A program made the position numbers and the translations under genes. DNA of 64,000 bases, taken from contig NZ_CP134772.1 in the NCBI RefSeq assembly GCF_031882575.1, forward strand, positions 5,158,501 to 5,222,500, read 5' to 3'. The DNA comes from Pseudomonas sp. VD-NE ins. GTDB taxonomy: Bacteria > Pseudomonadota > Gammaproteobacteria > Pseudomonadales > Pseudomonadaceae. Positions 34,455 to 44,476 of this stretch are shown in pieces (position 1 is the first letter of the stretch; each line of letters opens with the position of its first letter). The notes beneath the pieces were generated by a model that saw nothing but the letters and a program-made list of their open reading frames with translations, did no database searches and was not told the DNA's origin.

Positions 34455-37400
34455 ATGGCTGATCAACAAGAACTGAGCATCACCACCCCCTCCATTGCCA
34501 AAAGCGCATCGATTGCCACCATCGGCAAAAGCTGGGGCGCGGTGGGGCCGACCGGGGCGGCGTCGTTCGAATTGCCGATTCCGACGTCTGCCGGGCGGGG
34601 CTGGGATCCGCAGTTTTCGCTGAGTTACAGCAGCCAAAGCGGCAATGGTCCGTTTGGGCTTTCGTGGCACTTGGGCGGAGCGGGTCAGATCAGCCGCCGC
34701 ACCCACAAAGGCGTGCCGCGCTACAGCGATCACGACGAGATCATCGGTGTCGATGGCGAAGTGTGGATGCCGGAACTGGATGAACAAGGTGAACTCCAGT
34801 TCCGTGAGGAAAGCGTTTACAACGGCGTCGACATTGGCCCACACAGAGTCGTGCGCTACTGGCCTCGAGTGGAAAGCGATTTTGCCCTGCGCGAGCGCTG
34901 GCAGCGGCAAACCAGAGAAACCGACCCACCGGTATTCTGGTTGATACACGGCGCCGACGGCTCGTTGCATCTTTACGGCAAAACCGAAGCCACACGAATC
35001 GCCGACCCGGACGCTCCCGGACGCATCGCCACATGGCTGCTGTGCGAAAGCATGAACGCGCGCGGCGAACACATTTGCTTCGAATACAAGGCCGATGATC
35101 AGGATCCCGACCCGCTGCATGACTACCGCGCCCAGCGCTATCTGCGCCGCGTGTGCTACGGCAACTTCAAAGCCAGCAGCAACCTGTACAGCTGGACGAT
35201 CGACAATCCCGCCGAACTGGGCTGGCACTTTCATCTGCTGTTCGATTACGGCGAGCGCAGCACTTCACTGACTGACATACCGGCGTATGACGGCGACACC
35301 CTGAAACCCTGGACAGTCCGCCCGGATCGTTTTGCAACCCATGGTCAGGGGTTTGAGCTGGGCACTCGCAGACTCTGCCAACAGGCATTGCTGTTTCATC
35401 ATTTTCCCGGGCAAACGACTGATCAACCGAAACTGGTGCGCCGCCTTCTGTTGGAATATCACCAACCGCAAAACATCACGCAGTGGGCCTACAGCCAGAT
35501 CAGCGCGGCGCACTATCAGGCATTCGATGCCAGCGGCGTTGTCGAAAACACGCCGCCGGTCGAGTTCGACTACGCCCCTTTCGACATCCATAAAACCCCG
35601 GCGCGCGTCTTCGAACTCGATGTTCAACCGGGTATCGAGGACGGTGGTTTTTACCAGTGCGTCGATCTTTATGGCGAAGGTGTACCGGGTTTCCTCTGCC
35701 GTTATGACCAGAGCTGGTACTACCGCGAACCACAGCGCGCGACCCAGGGCACCGATGAAATCGGCTATGGGCCATGGACCGCACTGAACAAGATCCCGGT
35801 TGCTGATCGCAACCGTCCGGTACAGCAACTGCTGACCGACCTGACGGGAGACGGCAGGCTCGACTGGGTCATCGCGCAGCCGGGCAGCAGTGGGTTTCGC
35901 ACGCTGACCGAGCAACGCGCGTTTGCCGACTTCGTCCCCTTCGGCAAATTCCCTCCGGAGTTTTTCAACACCCTCGCGACACTCGGCGACTTGAGCGGAG
36001 ACGGCTTGAGCAGCCTGGCATTGATCGGACCGAACTCGGTGCGGCTATATGCCAACCAGCGCGAACAAGGCTTCGCCGCGCCGGAAGAGGTGCAGCACGA
36101 ACCCGACGACGACCGCTTGCCAGTGTTCAGCAACGCCCCCACAGAACTGGTGCTGTTGGGCAACCTGCTGGGCAGCGATATGCCCGAGTTGTGCCGGATA
36201 CGCCATGACGAAATCCGCTGCTGGCCGAACCTGGGCCACGGCCGGTTTGGCAAGGGTCGCAAGATCAGCGAGTTGCCCTTCAACTACGAGCAATTCGATT
36301 CGTCCCGGGTGCGCCTTGCCGACCTCGACGGCTCCGGTGCCGCGTCGCTGATTTATCTGAACTCGGATACCTTCGAGATCTACCTGAATCGTGGCGGCAA
36401 CGGCCTGGAGCAAACACCGATCAGCGTGCCGTGGCCCGACGGTGTGCGCTACGACCGTCTCAGTCAAGTGAGCTTCGCTGACCTGCAAGGCCTGGGCTGC
36501 GCCAGCCTGATCCTCAGCGTACCGCACATGCAGGCGCAACATTGGCGCTACGACTTCGTTTCGGCCAAGCCGTATCTGCTGACCAGCAGTAACAACAACA
36601 TGGGTTGCAGTACCAGCGTCGCCTATCGCAGTTCGGCGCAGGAATGGCTGGATGAAAAACACCGTTTGCTCACCCTCAAGCGTTTGCCGGTTTGCCACCC
36701 GCCGTTCCCGGTGGCGGTGGTCAAGAAACAGCAACAACTGGATGAAATCACTGGCAATTGCCTGACGCAGACCTTCACTTGGCGCGAAGGCGTCTACGAC
36801 AGCCGCGAGCGTGAGTTCCGCGGTTTCGGTCTGTTGCAACAAACCGACAGTGAGAGCGCCAGAGCAGATGAGAGCGAAGGTTTCAGCGAACCGGTGCGGG
36901 TCTGCACCTGGTTTCATACCGGGCAATCGATGGACCGGCCGCGCGACGACTACTTCAATCAGGATGCACAAGCGGTAGCCCTGGGTAACACCCTGTTCAG
37001 TCGCCATCACCCGGAAGACGATGCCGATGAACTGATTCCGGTGCAGGATGAAGACAGCCGATACCAGATCTCCCGAGCGTTGGTCGGCTCGGTGGTCCGC
37101 AGCGAAACCTACGCTGATGCAGACATGGACGCCCCCGGGATTGCCACGCCTTATGCCGTAGAAGAAGTGCGATATCAGGTGCGCGAGGTTCGCGAGCAAG
37201 GTCCTTATGCCGCCGCCGTCTTGCTGCCACTGGTGGTGGAAAAGGTCAGTTATCAGTACGACCGCTTGGTTGATGATCCACTGTGTCGCAAAGACGTGAA
37301 CCTGCGCTACAACAGCCATGGCCAGCCGACGCACGCCATCACGGTGAGTTACGCCCGGCGACTGACCGAAAAAGATGCGCCACCGTTCGACGACCCGGAT

Positions 37401-38960
37401 GTACAGCAGTGGTGGTTCGACGCCCATGACCCGGCGCAACAATCGTTCTACCTGAATGAAAGCCGTTCAGCGCTCATCGATCTGGACAAGGACCTGCAGC
37501 ATTGGCGTCTCGGTTTGCCTTTTCAGCAGCGTGGCAATGCACTGGTCTTGCCCAAAGGCACCCTGCCCACCGGGCTTGAAGCCGCGCAAGTGTCCTATGA
37601 GTGCCTGAAGGCACATGAGGATTCGGCGCACTGGAACGCTGAACGGGTGCTGACCACCCAGTCTGTACAGCGCTACTTGAGTACCGATGGCCAACGGCTG
37701 GACGACGGCGTTGCCGGATTCGAGGCCTTGGTCGGTCCACTGGAAGTGGCACAACTGGACAAGACGGCGCTGGACGCTTACAGCGTTCTGTCAGATTTCA
37801 ACGTGCGCTCTGAACTGGAGAAAATCGGTTACACACCCATGCCGTTTCTGTTCTGGGTAAATCCCTTGGGCAGTACGGAAAATGACCTGTGGTCGGCGAA
37901 TTTCGGCTACGCCGAATACGCCGGCCTCGACGGTTTCTACAAGGTCCGGCGCTATTGCGAAACCCTCAGCCACGCCTACACCCGCGCCGAATACGACGCT
38001 CATGCGCTGGCCGTGACCTTCGTGGAACTGCCGGATGGCTGTACCACGCGCATTGAGTACGACTACCACGCGCTGCAACCGCTGAGCATCATCGATGCCA
38101 ACGACAACACCCACGAAGCGATCTATGAACCTTCCGGCCAGCCCTTGGCCAGCAGCTTTTACGGCACCGAAAACAACCAGACTGCGGGTTTCAACCCGTT
38201 GAGCGACTATTTGCCTCCGCAGGATCGGCGCCCGGCTACGGCGATTGCCTTTCCGGACGCCGCCGTGCAAAAAGCCGCCAGTACCCTGCGCAAGGACCTG
38301 TTCAGCTGGATGGGGCAGATCGCCAACGGCGCCAGTGAATGGATTGCCCAAGGCTATCTCCTGCCCAGCGGTCACATCAGGGCCAGTGCGCGGCAAAAAC
38401 TCGCCCGGCGCAGCGCTACTTTGACGCCTGAAGAGCGGGCATTGCACAAGGCGATCGGTGCGGTGCATCGAGAACCGGTTCACAGTGTGATCCTCACTGC
38501 CGACCGCTACCCCGATGATCCATTTAGGCAGATCCAGATCGTCAAAGCCTGCGTCGACGGCTTCGGCAGGGCTCTGCAAACCCAGCAAAAGGTTGATCCG
38601 GGCAAGGCATATGCCGTGGACGACGACGGTTCACTGATCGTCGAAGATGGCCAGTTCAAAGAGGTCGATGCCGACCCGCGCTGGCGCATCAGCGAGCGGG
38701 TCGAATACAACAACAAGGGTTTGCCGGTCCGTCAGTTCCGGCCGTTTTTCGCCGATACCCACAGCTACGTCAACGATCAGTCCCTGCGCGAAATGGGCTT
38801 CTTCAATCAGGTGTTCTATGACGCCCTTGGCCGACAGATCAAAGTGGTCAACGCCAAGGGCGACTGCTCTCGAGAAACCTACCACCCCTGGTACCACACC
38901 AGCGAAGACTTCAATGACACCGCCGAGCCGTCACCGCCAGCCAAGGCATCGCGGTCATGA
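34455..38960 (+). CDS. tcaC: Tc toxin B component, SpvB/TcaC type
   Basis: 1501 residues. TcB proteins form, with the N-terminal part of TcC, the hollow cocoon that holds the effector, and dock on the A pentamer through a beta-propeller. The N-terminus has the SpvB signature (GAASFELPIPTSAGRGWDPQFSLSYSS ... GLSWHLGGAGQISRRTHKGVP, only partly listed here). FG-GAP-like repeats follow at about 380-620 (VDLYGEGVPGFLCRY, DLTGDGRLDW, DLSGDGLSSLALIG, LADLDGSGAASLIYL). TcdB middle domains come next, then an RHS-like strand region to the end. I chose 34455 (GGAT about 8 nt upstream); an ATG at 34443 is possible. The stop overlaps tccC1 by ATGA. Confidence 0.94.
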   Translation: MADQQELSITTPSIAKSASIATIGKSWGAVGPTGAASFELPIPTSAGRGWDPQFSLSYSSQSGNGPFGLSWHLGGAGQISRRTHKGVPRYSDHDEIIGVDGEVWMPELDEQGELQFREESVYNGVDIGPHRVVRYWPRVESDFALRERWQRQTRETDPPVFWLIHGADGSLHLYGKTEATRIADPDAPGRIATWLLCESMNARGEHICFEYKADDQDPDPLHDYRAQRYLRRVCYGNFKASSNLYSWTIDNPAELGWHFHLLFDYGERSTSLTDIPAYDGDTLKPWTVRPDRFATHGQGFELGTRRLCQQALLFHHFPGQTTDQPKLVRRLLLEYHQPQNITQWAYSQISAAHYQAFDASGVVENTPPVEFDYAPFDIHKTPARVFELDVQPGIEDGGFYQCVDLYGEGVPGFLCRYDQSWYYREPQRATQGTDEIGYGPWTALNKIPVADRNRPVQQLLTDLTGDGRLDWVIAQPGSSGFRTLTEQRAFADFVPFGKFPPEFFNTLATLGDLSGDGLSSLALIGPNSVRLYANQREQGFAAPEEVQHEPDDDRLPVFSNAPTELVLLGNLLGSDMPELCRIRHDEIRCWPNLGHGRFGKGRKISELPFNYEQFDSSRVRLADLDGSGAASLIYLNSDTFEIYLNRGGNGLEQTPISVPWPDGVRYDRLSQVSFADLQGLGCASLILSVPHMQAQHWRYDFVSAKPYLLTSSNNNMGCSTSVAYRSSAQEWLDEKHRLLTLKRLPVCHPPFPVAVVKKQQQLDEITGNCLTQTFTWREGVYDSREREFRGFGLLQQTDSESARADESEGFSEPVRVCTWFHTGQSMDRPRDDYFNQDAQAVALGNTLFSRHHPEDDADELIPVQDEDSRYQISRALVGSVVRSETYADADMDAPGIATPYAVEEVRYQVREVREQGPYAAAVLLPLVVEKVSYQYDRLVDDPLCRKDVNLRYNSHGQPTHAITVSYARRLTEKDAPPFDDPDVQQWWFDAHDPAQQSFYLNESRSALIDLDKDLQHWRLGLPFQQRGNALVLPKGTLPTGLEAAQVSYECLKAHEDSAHWNAERVLTTQSVQRYLSTDGQRLDDGVAGFEALVGPLEVAQLDKTALDAYSVLSDFNVRSELEKIGYTPMPFLFWVNPLGSTENDLWSANFGYAEYAGLDGFYKVRRYCETLSHAYTRAEYDAHALAVTFVELPDGCTTRIEYDYHALQPLSIIDANDNTHEAIYEPSGQPLASSFYGTENNQTAGFNPLSDYLPPQDRRPATAIAFPDAAVQKAASTLRKDLFSWMGQIANGASEWIAQGYLLPSGHIRASARQKLARRSATLTPEERALHKAIGAVHREPVHSVILTADRYPDDPFRQIQIVKACVDGFGRALQTQQKVDPGKAYAVDDDGSLIVEDGQFKEVDADPRWRISERVEYNNKGLPVRQFRPFFADTHSYVNDQSLREMGFFNQVFYDALGRQIKVVNAKGDCSRETYHPWYHTSEDFNDTAEPSPPAKASRS

Positions 38961-41725
38961 CTGCCAACCTGCATTGGCGTACACCCGCGCTGTCCGTGAG
39001 CGATGCGCGAGGCTTGCCGGTGCGACAGATTGCTTACCTTCGTGGCACAGCGGCTGACCCGCCTGCTGCGCTGGTCAGCCGTCAACAGCATGACCACCTC
39101 GGACGCCTGGTCGATCAATGGGATCCGCGCCTGTCAGCACCTTGTCTGAGTACGGTTTACAGCCTGGACGGCTCGGTATTGAAATCCGACAGCGTCGACG
39201 CTGGCTGGCGCCTGACCCTGCCGGGACTCGCCGGTGAGCCGTTGCAACGCTGGGACCAGTGCGGTAGCTGTTGGCGCACGACCTTCGATGAACAATTGCG
39301 AGTGATCGCGCTCGAGGAAAACAGCGAGGCCAATGTGGAGGTGTTCAGCTACGCCGACGCCTCGGACAACGCGCAGTACAACCGCCGCGGCCAGTTGCTG
39401 GAACAGAAAGATCGTTCCGGTTCGCTGAGTACGGATAGCTTCTCCCTCACCGGCCAGCCCCTGAACGAAACCCGCACCTTCCACGATGACCAAGCGTTCA
39501 CCAGCCAACAGGTATTCAGTCCGCTCGGCGCGCTGCTGGAACAGACCGACGCCGGCGGCCATCAACGACGCTCGCGCTTCGGGCTGGCCGGGCAGCTCAA
39601 GCAAGTCGAACTGCTGATCAGCGGCACGCCGGACTGGCAACTGGTGTTACGGGACGCCCAGTACAACGCCAACGATCAGATCATCGAGCAACTGGCCGGT
39701 AATCGCGTCCTCAGTGAATGGGCGTATGACCCGGCGGACGGTCGTCTGCACATCCAGTCCAGCCGCAAGGACGGCGGCGCTGTCCTGCAAAACCTCGAAT
39801 ACTTTTATGACCCCGTCGGCAATATCACCCGCATCGAAGACCACGCTTTTCAGCCGCGATATTTCGCCAATCAACTGATCGATGGCCACCGCGATTTCAC
39901 CTACGACTCGCTCTATCGATTGACCAGTGCCACCGGCTACGACGACGCGCCGCCCTCGGACATTCCCGGTTTGCCGCTACCGAGTGACCCGAACAATCGC
40001 CTCAACTACAGCCAGACTTATAAATACGACAGCGGCAGCAACCTGATCGAACTGTGTCATGTACGCGCAGGCAACAACTCAACCCGGCACATGCGCATCG
40101 ACCCGCACAGCAATCGCGGGGTGCGCTGGACACCGGGCGAGCCGGAGCCGGTGTTCGACGAGCTGTTCGACCCGCACGGCAATCAACGGTCGGTGCAACC
40201 AGGCCAGCCGCTGCAATGGAACGTTCGCGATGAGCTGGAGAAAGTGACCCTGATTTCGCGCGAAAACGCCCGCAGTGATGCCGAGCATTACCACTACAGC
40301 CAGGGCGTGCGCGTGTTCAAACGCCACGAAACCTTCGCGGCCAACGCCGAACATTTTCATCAGGTGCGCTACTTGCCGGGGCTGGAAATCCGCACCCGCG
40401 ACAACGGCGAAGAACTGCACGTCATCAGTCTCGGCAACGCCCGCTGCCTGCATTGGGCAAAGAACAAACCCGATGTAATCGACGTGGATCAACTGCGCTA
40501 CAGCCTCGAAGATCACCTCGGTTCCTGTGTGATGGAACTGGACCAACAGGGCGATCTGACCAGTCAGGAGGGTTATTACCCATTCGGCGAAACGGCGTGG
40601 ATGGCCGCACGCCACGAAGTCGAAGTGCGCTACAGGTTTATTCGTTATTCAGGCAAGGAGATGGATGTCAGTGGGCTGTACTACTACGGCGCGCGGTACT
40701 ACGCGCCGTGGTTGCAGCGCTGGGTCAGTGCGGATGCAGAGCAGGCCGATGGGCTGAATCTTTATGCGTTTGTGGGCAACAACCCGATGCGCTACGTCGA
40801 TCCTGACGGCAACACGCGTGCCGAAAGCGTGATTTTGCTGACGTCGGACTTTGTTTCAGTCGTCAACAATTACTCCACGGAGTTGGTGAATCAGTTGCAT
40901 AACATTCTCCATCCGCTTGGACTCAACAGAAATATGGTGCTGAGCTTTGTCGTCGAAGGCGGCTATTGGTATGCCGCAACCACCCACGCTGGAAGTCTCG
41001 GCAGCGGATTTGTCGATGGCATTATTCCCCCTCCAACTGAGATCGCCGCCTATCCGACAGTAGGGGGCGTTGTCGGCGGTAACATCGCCGGCGATGTCGG
41101 CACAAAAATGATAGATCCGGTAGCGGAAAGTGGCGGAATCAATTTGGGCCCACTGATTCCTCAGACCTCGAAAATGTCTGTCAGCGCCATTGACAATAGT
41201 TTGGGCATCGACGGTCCCGTCAAGGAGATCAAATCGTGGAAAGACGTAAAAAGCGAATTGATCCACCCTGCCCTCAACTCCGTAATCAACCCTGAATTTC
41301 TGATCGGCCGAGTGCTTGGCGCAGCGATATCGATCGTCCCGCACTTTCTGAATCTGTTTAAAAAGGCAATGGATAACGAGGACATCAAGAATCGACTGGA
41401 CCCAGCGAAAATCCAGAAAATCGAAAACATGCTTGATGAATGGAAAGCAGCCGTAGAACAACGCGCTGGCTGGGCAGAGAACGCATTTGACGCACTGGGC
41501 ACTGACGTCATTTCGCCCGCCGAGATATTGCCCAACATTACCCATATGACTTCCGCGCAAAGGCTGAAACCAATCACGCGCTCGGCCATGCGTGAACAAA
41601 CCAACGCCGTCCTGGGCAATATTTCACGGGCCCAGACCATGGTCGGCTGGTACAAGGAAATGGGCACCACGGACAATCAGTTTTTGCTAAAGCAGAAACA
41701 TACCAACAAGAAAAAGGCTGCCTGA
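38957..41725 (+). CDS. tccC1: Tc toxin C component 1 (TccC, RHS core plus unknown C-terminal effector)
   Basis: 922 residues. About 1-618 are the RHS/YD-repeat core (LGRLVDQWDPRLSAPCL; YYYGARYYAPWLQRWVSAD) ending in NNPMRYVDPDG. In known TcC proteins the core self-cleaves after this motif. Residues about 619-922 are a separate C-terminal region released as the effector. It shows a Gly-rich segment (YPTVGGVVGGNIAGDVGTKM), a hydrophobic stretch, a charged helical part and a Lys-rich tail. I recognise no ADP-ribosyltransferase, deamidase or protease motif. The gene is translationally coupled to the B gene (ATGA). The core DNA from about 39520 to 40470 is almost identical to tccC2, while the ends differ. 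Confidence 0.92.
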   Translation: MTANLHWRTPALSVSDARGLPVRQIAYLRGTAADPPAALVSRQQHDHLGRLVDQWDPRLSAPCLSTVYSLDGSVLKSDSVDAGWRLTLPGLAGEPLQRWDQCGSCWRTTFDEQLRVIALEENSEANVEVFSYADASDNAQYNRRGQLLEQKDRSGSLSTDSFSLTGQPLNETRTFHDDQAFTSQQVFSPLGALLEQTDAGGHQRRSRFGLAGQLKQVELLISGTPDWQLVLRDAQYNANDQIIEQLAGNRVLSEWAYDPADGRLHIQSSRKDGGAVLQNLEYFYDPVGNITRIEDHAFQPRYFANQLIDGHRDFTYDSLYRLTSATGYDDAPPSDIPGLPLPSDPNNRLNYSQTYKYDSGSNLIELCHVRAGNNSTRHMRIDPHSNRGVRWTPGEPEPVFDELFDPHGNQRSVQPGQPLQWNVRDELEKVTLISRENARSDAEHYHYSQGVRVFKRHETFAANAEHFHQVRYLPGLEIRTRDNGEELHVISLGNARCLHWAKNKPDVIDVDQLRYSLEDHLGSCVMELDQQGDLTSQEGYYPFGETAWMAARHEVEVRYRFIRYSGKEMDVSGLYYYGARYYAPWLQRWVSADAEQADGLNLYAFVGNNPMRYVDPDGNTRAESVILLTSDFVSVVNNYSTELVNQLHNILHPLGLNRNMVLSFVVEGGYWYAATTHAGSLGSGFVDGIIPPPTEIAAYPTVGGVVGGNIAGDVGTKMIDPVAESGGINLGPLIPQTSKMSVSAIDNSLGIDGPVKEIKSWKDVKSELIHPALNSVINPEFLIGRVLGAAISIVPHFLNLFKKAMDNEDIKNRLDPAKIQKIENMLDEWKAAVEQRAGWAENAFDALGTDVISPAEILPNITHMTSAQRLKPITRSAMREQTNAVLGNISRAQTMVGWYKEMGTTDNQFLLKQKHTNKKKAA

Positions 41726-41752
41726 GATGACGGTCTGTGCGAGTGTCTGGGC

Positions 41753-44392
41753 ATGAATCAGTCAGTACACTGGCATACGCCAACGCTGCGCGTTCATGAC
41801 CCCAGAAATCTTCCGCTCAGCAATGTCACGTACCTGCGTAAAGTGACCGGCGCGCAAGTTGAGCGCCAGGTCGCCCGTCAGCAGCATGATCACGCCGGGC
41901 ATCAGGTCGGGCAATGGGATCCGCGTCTGTCGGCACCTTGCCTGACTACGGTTTACAACCTGAACGGTGCGGTATTGAAGTCCGACAGTGTCGATGCTGG
42001 CTGGCGCCTGAATCTGCCGGGGCTGGCCGGCGAGCCTTTGCAACGTTGGGACCAGCGCAACCACCATTGGCGCACGACGTTCGATCAGCAACTGCGGGTG
42101 GTGGCGGTCGATGAAAATGGTGAAGCCAGCGTTGATGTTTTTACCTATGCCGACGCCTCGGCTGATGCGGGCTACAACCGGCGCGGCCAATTGCTGGAGC
42201 AGAAGGATCGCTCGGGTTCGCTGCTCACGGACAGTTTCGGCCTCAGCGGCCAGCCACTGCATGAGACCCGAACCTTTCACGATGGCGAAGCGTGCATCAG
42301 CGAGCATGTGTTCAGCCCGCTCGGCGCGCTGCTGGAACAGACCGACGCCGGCGGCCATCAACGACGCTCGCGCTACGGTCTGGCCGGGCAACTCAAGCAA
42401 GTCGATCTGCTGATCAGCGGCACGCCGGACTGGCAACCGGTGTTACGGGACGCCCAGTACAACGCCAACGATCAGATCATCGAGCAACTGGCCGGTAATC
42501 GCGTCCTCAGTGAATGGGCGTATGACCCGGCGGACGGTCGTCTGCACATCCAGTCCAGCCGCAAGGACGGCGGCGCTGTCCTGCAAAACCTCGAATACTT
42601 TTATGACCCCGTCGGCAATATCACCCGCATCGAAGACCACGCTTTTCAGCCGCGATATTTCGCCAATCAACTGATCGATGGCCACCGCGATTTCACCTAC
42701 GACTCGCTCTATCGATTGACCAGCGCCACCGGCTACGACGACGCCCCGCCCTCGGACATTCCCGGTTTGCCGCTACCGAGTGACCCGAACAACCGCCTCA
42801 ACTACAGCCAGACTTATCAGTACGACAGCGGCAGCAACCTGATCGAACTGTGTCATGTACGCGCAGGCAACAACTCAACCCGGCACATGCGCATCGACCC
42901 GCACAGCAATCGCGGGGTGCGCTGGACACCGGGCGAGCCGGAACCGGTGTTCGACGAACTGTTCGACCCGCACGGCAATCAACGGTCCGTGCAACCAGGC
43001 CAGCCGCTGCAATGGAACGTTCGCGATGAGCTGGAGAGCGTGACCCTGATTTCGCGCGAAAACGCCCGCAGTGATGCCGAGCATTACCGCTACAGCCAGG
43101 GCGTGCGCGTGTTCAAACGCCACGAAACCTTCGCGGCCAACGCCGAACATTTTCATCAGGTGCGCTACTTGCCGGGGCTGGAAATCCGCACCCGCGACAA
43201 CGGCGAAGAACTGCACGTCATCAGTCTCGGCAACGCCCGCTGTCTGCATTGGGCAAAGAACAAACCCAAAGACATCAACGACGACCAACTGCGTTACAAC
43301 CTCGAAGATCATCTCGGCTCCAGCGTGATGGAACTGGATCAAGACGCCGTCATGATCAGCCAGGAAGGCTATTACCCCTTCGGTGAAACCGCGTGGATGG
43401 CACCGAATTCGGAAACCACGTACCGCTTCATCCGTTATTCAGGCAAGGAAATGGACGTCAGCGGCTTGTACTACTACGGCGCACGCTACTACGCGCCATG
43501 GTTGCAGCGTTGGGTCAGTGCCGATCCGGCGGGGGATGTGGATGGATTGAATCTGTATGCGATGGTGTCGAACAACCCGATGATTTATGTCGATACCGAT
43601 GGGCGCGGACGGTTCGATTTTTCCCAGATCATCGGTGCATTTCGCACCACTGCCAACGTCGCCAGCCAGGCCCACGATGCCGCAACTGAATTTGATGGCC
43701 CCGACGACGAAGCCAATGTCAGTCAGGAAACCCGCGCGCGTATGACGTTTCGCCGCTACCTGTTCAGTAAAAACGGATTAGCGGCGTTTGGGCTCGGTTT
43801 CACCGTCGGAGCCACTGTCGGCGGTGCAGCCGGATCATTCGCGCCGGTAATTGGCAATACGATTGGCGGTTTTGTCGGCGGTCTGCTTGGCGGATCAGGA
43901 GCTGCCTATATTCGCTACCGTTTTTTCAAGCGTGGCATTCGCGTAACCGAAGCACTGCACACGGCTGAAGTCCGCGACGCCACGCAAACCATTGCGCAGG
44001 GTGCAAATGATCTAGTCAATGGCACGCTCCCGCGATCTGTTCAGGACGGGATAAACCAGATCCGGCAAACAGCTACAGAAGCCATTCTGAAAGAAGTCCA
44101 AAATATGGCCCCGCTCGATCAGCTCGATTTCGCAAAAATGGTGGACGAGGGCATTTCAGTCGCTGACGCTTACCGCACGATAACGGCTAAAACCACTGAG
44201 CTCATCAACAACACCCGGAACGCACTGGAAACGACACAAGACATACTTGATAGCCTCAGCGAAGCCGACGGTGTGACTGAACGCCTGCAACAATTGGAAC
44301 AGTCAATTGCTGACGAGCCGCGTCCCAGACCCGTGCCGAAACCACGGCTGAATCTACAGCGGCGACATCAGGTGCAGGAAACGGCCGTATGA
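41753..44392 (+). CDS. tccC2: Tc toxin C component 2 (TccC, RHS core plus glycine-zipper C-terminus)
   Basis: 879 residues, 27 bp after tccC1. The RHS core (about 1-617) parallels tccC1 and ends NNPMIYVDTDG, with Thr replacing the usual Pro of the cleavage-site DPDG. The C-terminal 262 residues are unrelated to those of tccC1. They hold a Gly/Ala-rich hydrophobic segment at about 680-725 (GLGFTVGATVGGAAGSFAP and GGFVGGLLGGSGAAYIRY), like a glycine zipper, followed by charged helices and a Pro/Arg tail. No catalytic motif is recognised; membrane insertion is a possible mode of action by inference. It probably uses the same A and B parts as tccC1. Confidence 0.91.
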   Translation: MNQSVHWHTPTLRVHDPRNLPLSNVTYLRKVTGAQVERQVARQQHDHAGHQVGQWDPRLSAPCLTTVYNLNGAVLKSDSVDAGWRLNLPGLAGEPLQRWDQRNHHWRTTFDQQLRVVAVDENGEASVDVFTYADASADAGYNRRGQLLEQKDRSGSLLTDSFGLSGQPLHETRTFHDGEACISEHVFSPLGALLEQTDAGGHQRRSRYGLAGQLKQVDLLISGTPDWQPVLRDAQYNANDQIIEQLAGNRVLSEWAYDPADGRLHIQSSRKDGGAVLQNLEYFYDPVGNITRIEDHAFQPRYFANQLIDGHRDFTYDSLYRLTSATGYDDAPPSDIPGLPLPSDPNNRLNYSQTYQYDSGSNLIELCHVRAGNNSTRHMRIDPHSNRGVRWTPGEPEPVFDELFDPHGNQRSVQPGQPLQWNVRDELESVTLISRENARSDAEHYRYSQGVRVFKRHETFAANAEHFHQVRYLPGLEIRTRDNGEELHVISLGNARCLHWAKNKPKDINDDQLRYNLEDHLGSSVMELDQDAVMISQEGYYPFGETAWMAPNSETTYRFIRYSGKEMDVSGLYYYGARYYAPWLQRWVSADPAGDVDGLNLYAMVSNNPMIYVDTDGRGRFDFSQIIGAFRTTANVASQAHDAATEFDGPDDEANVSQETRARMTFRRYLFSKNGLAAFGLGFTVGATVGGAAGSFAPVIGNTIGGFVGGLLGGSGAAYIRYRFFKRGIRVTEALHTAEVRDATQTIAQGANDLVNGTLPRSVQDGINQIRQTATEAILKEVQNMAPLDQLDFAKMVDEGISVADAYRTITAKTTELINNTRNALETTQDILDSLSEADGVTERLQQLEQSIADEPRPRPVPKPRLNLQRRHQVQETAV

Positions 44393-44476
44393 CCCACGTG
44401 GCCCGCGCGAACAGCACGGCGGCCCACCTCGGCACATGCTATCGTGCCCGCCCGACCTGCCACCCGTTCGCCCAGC

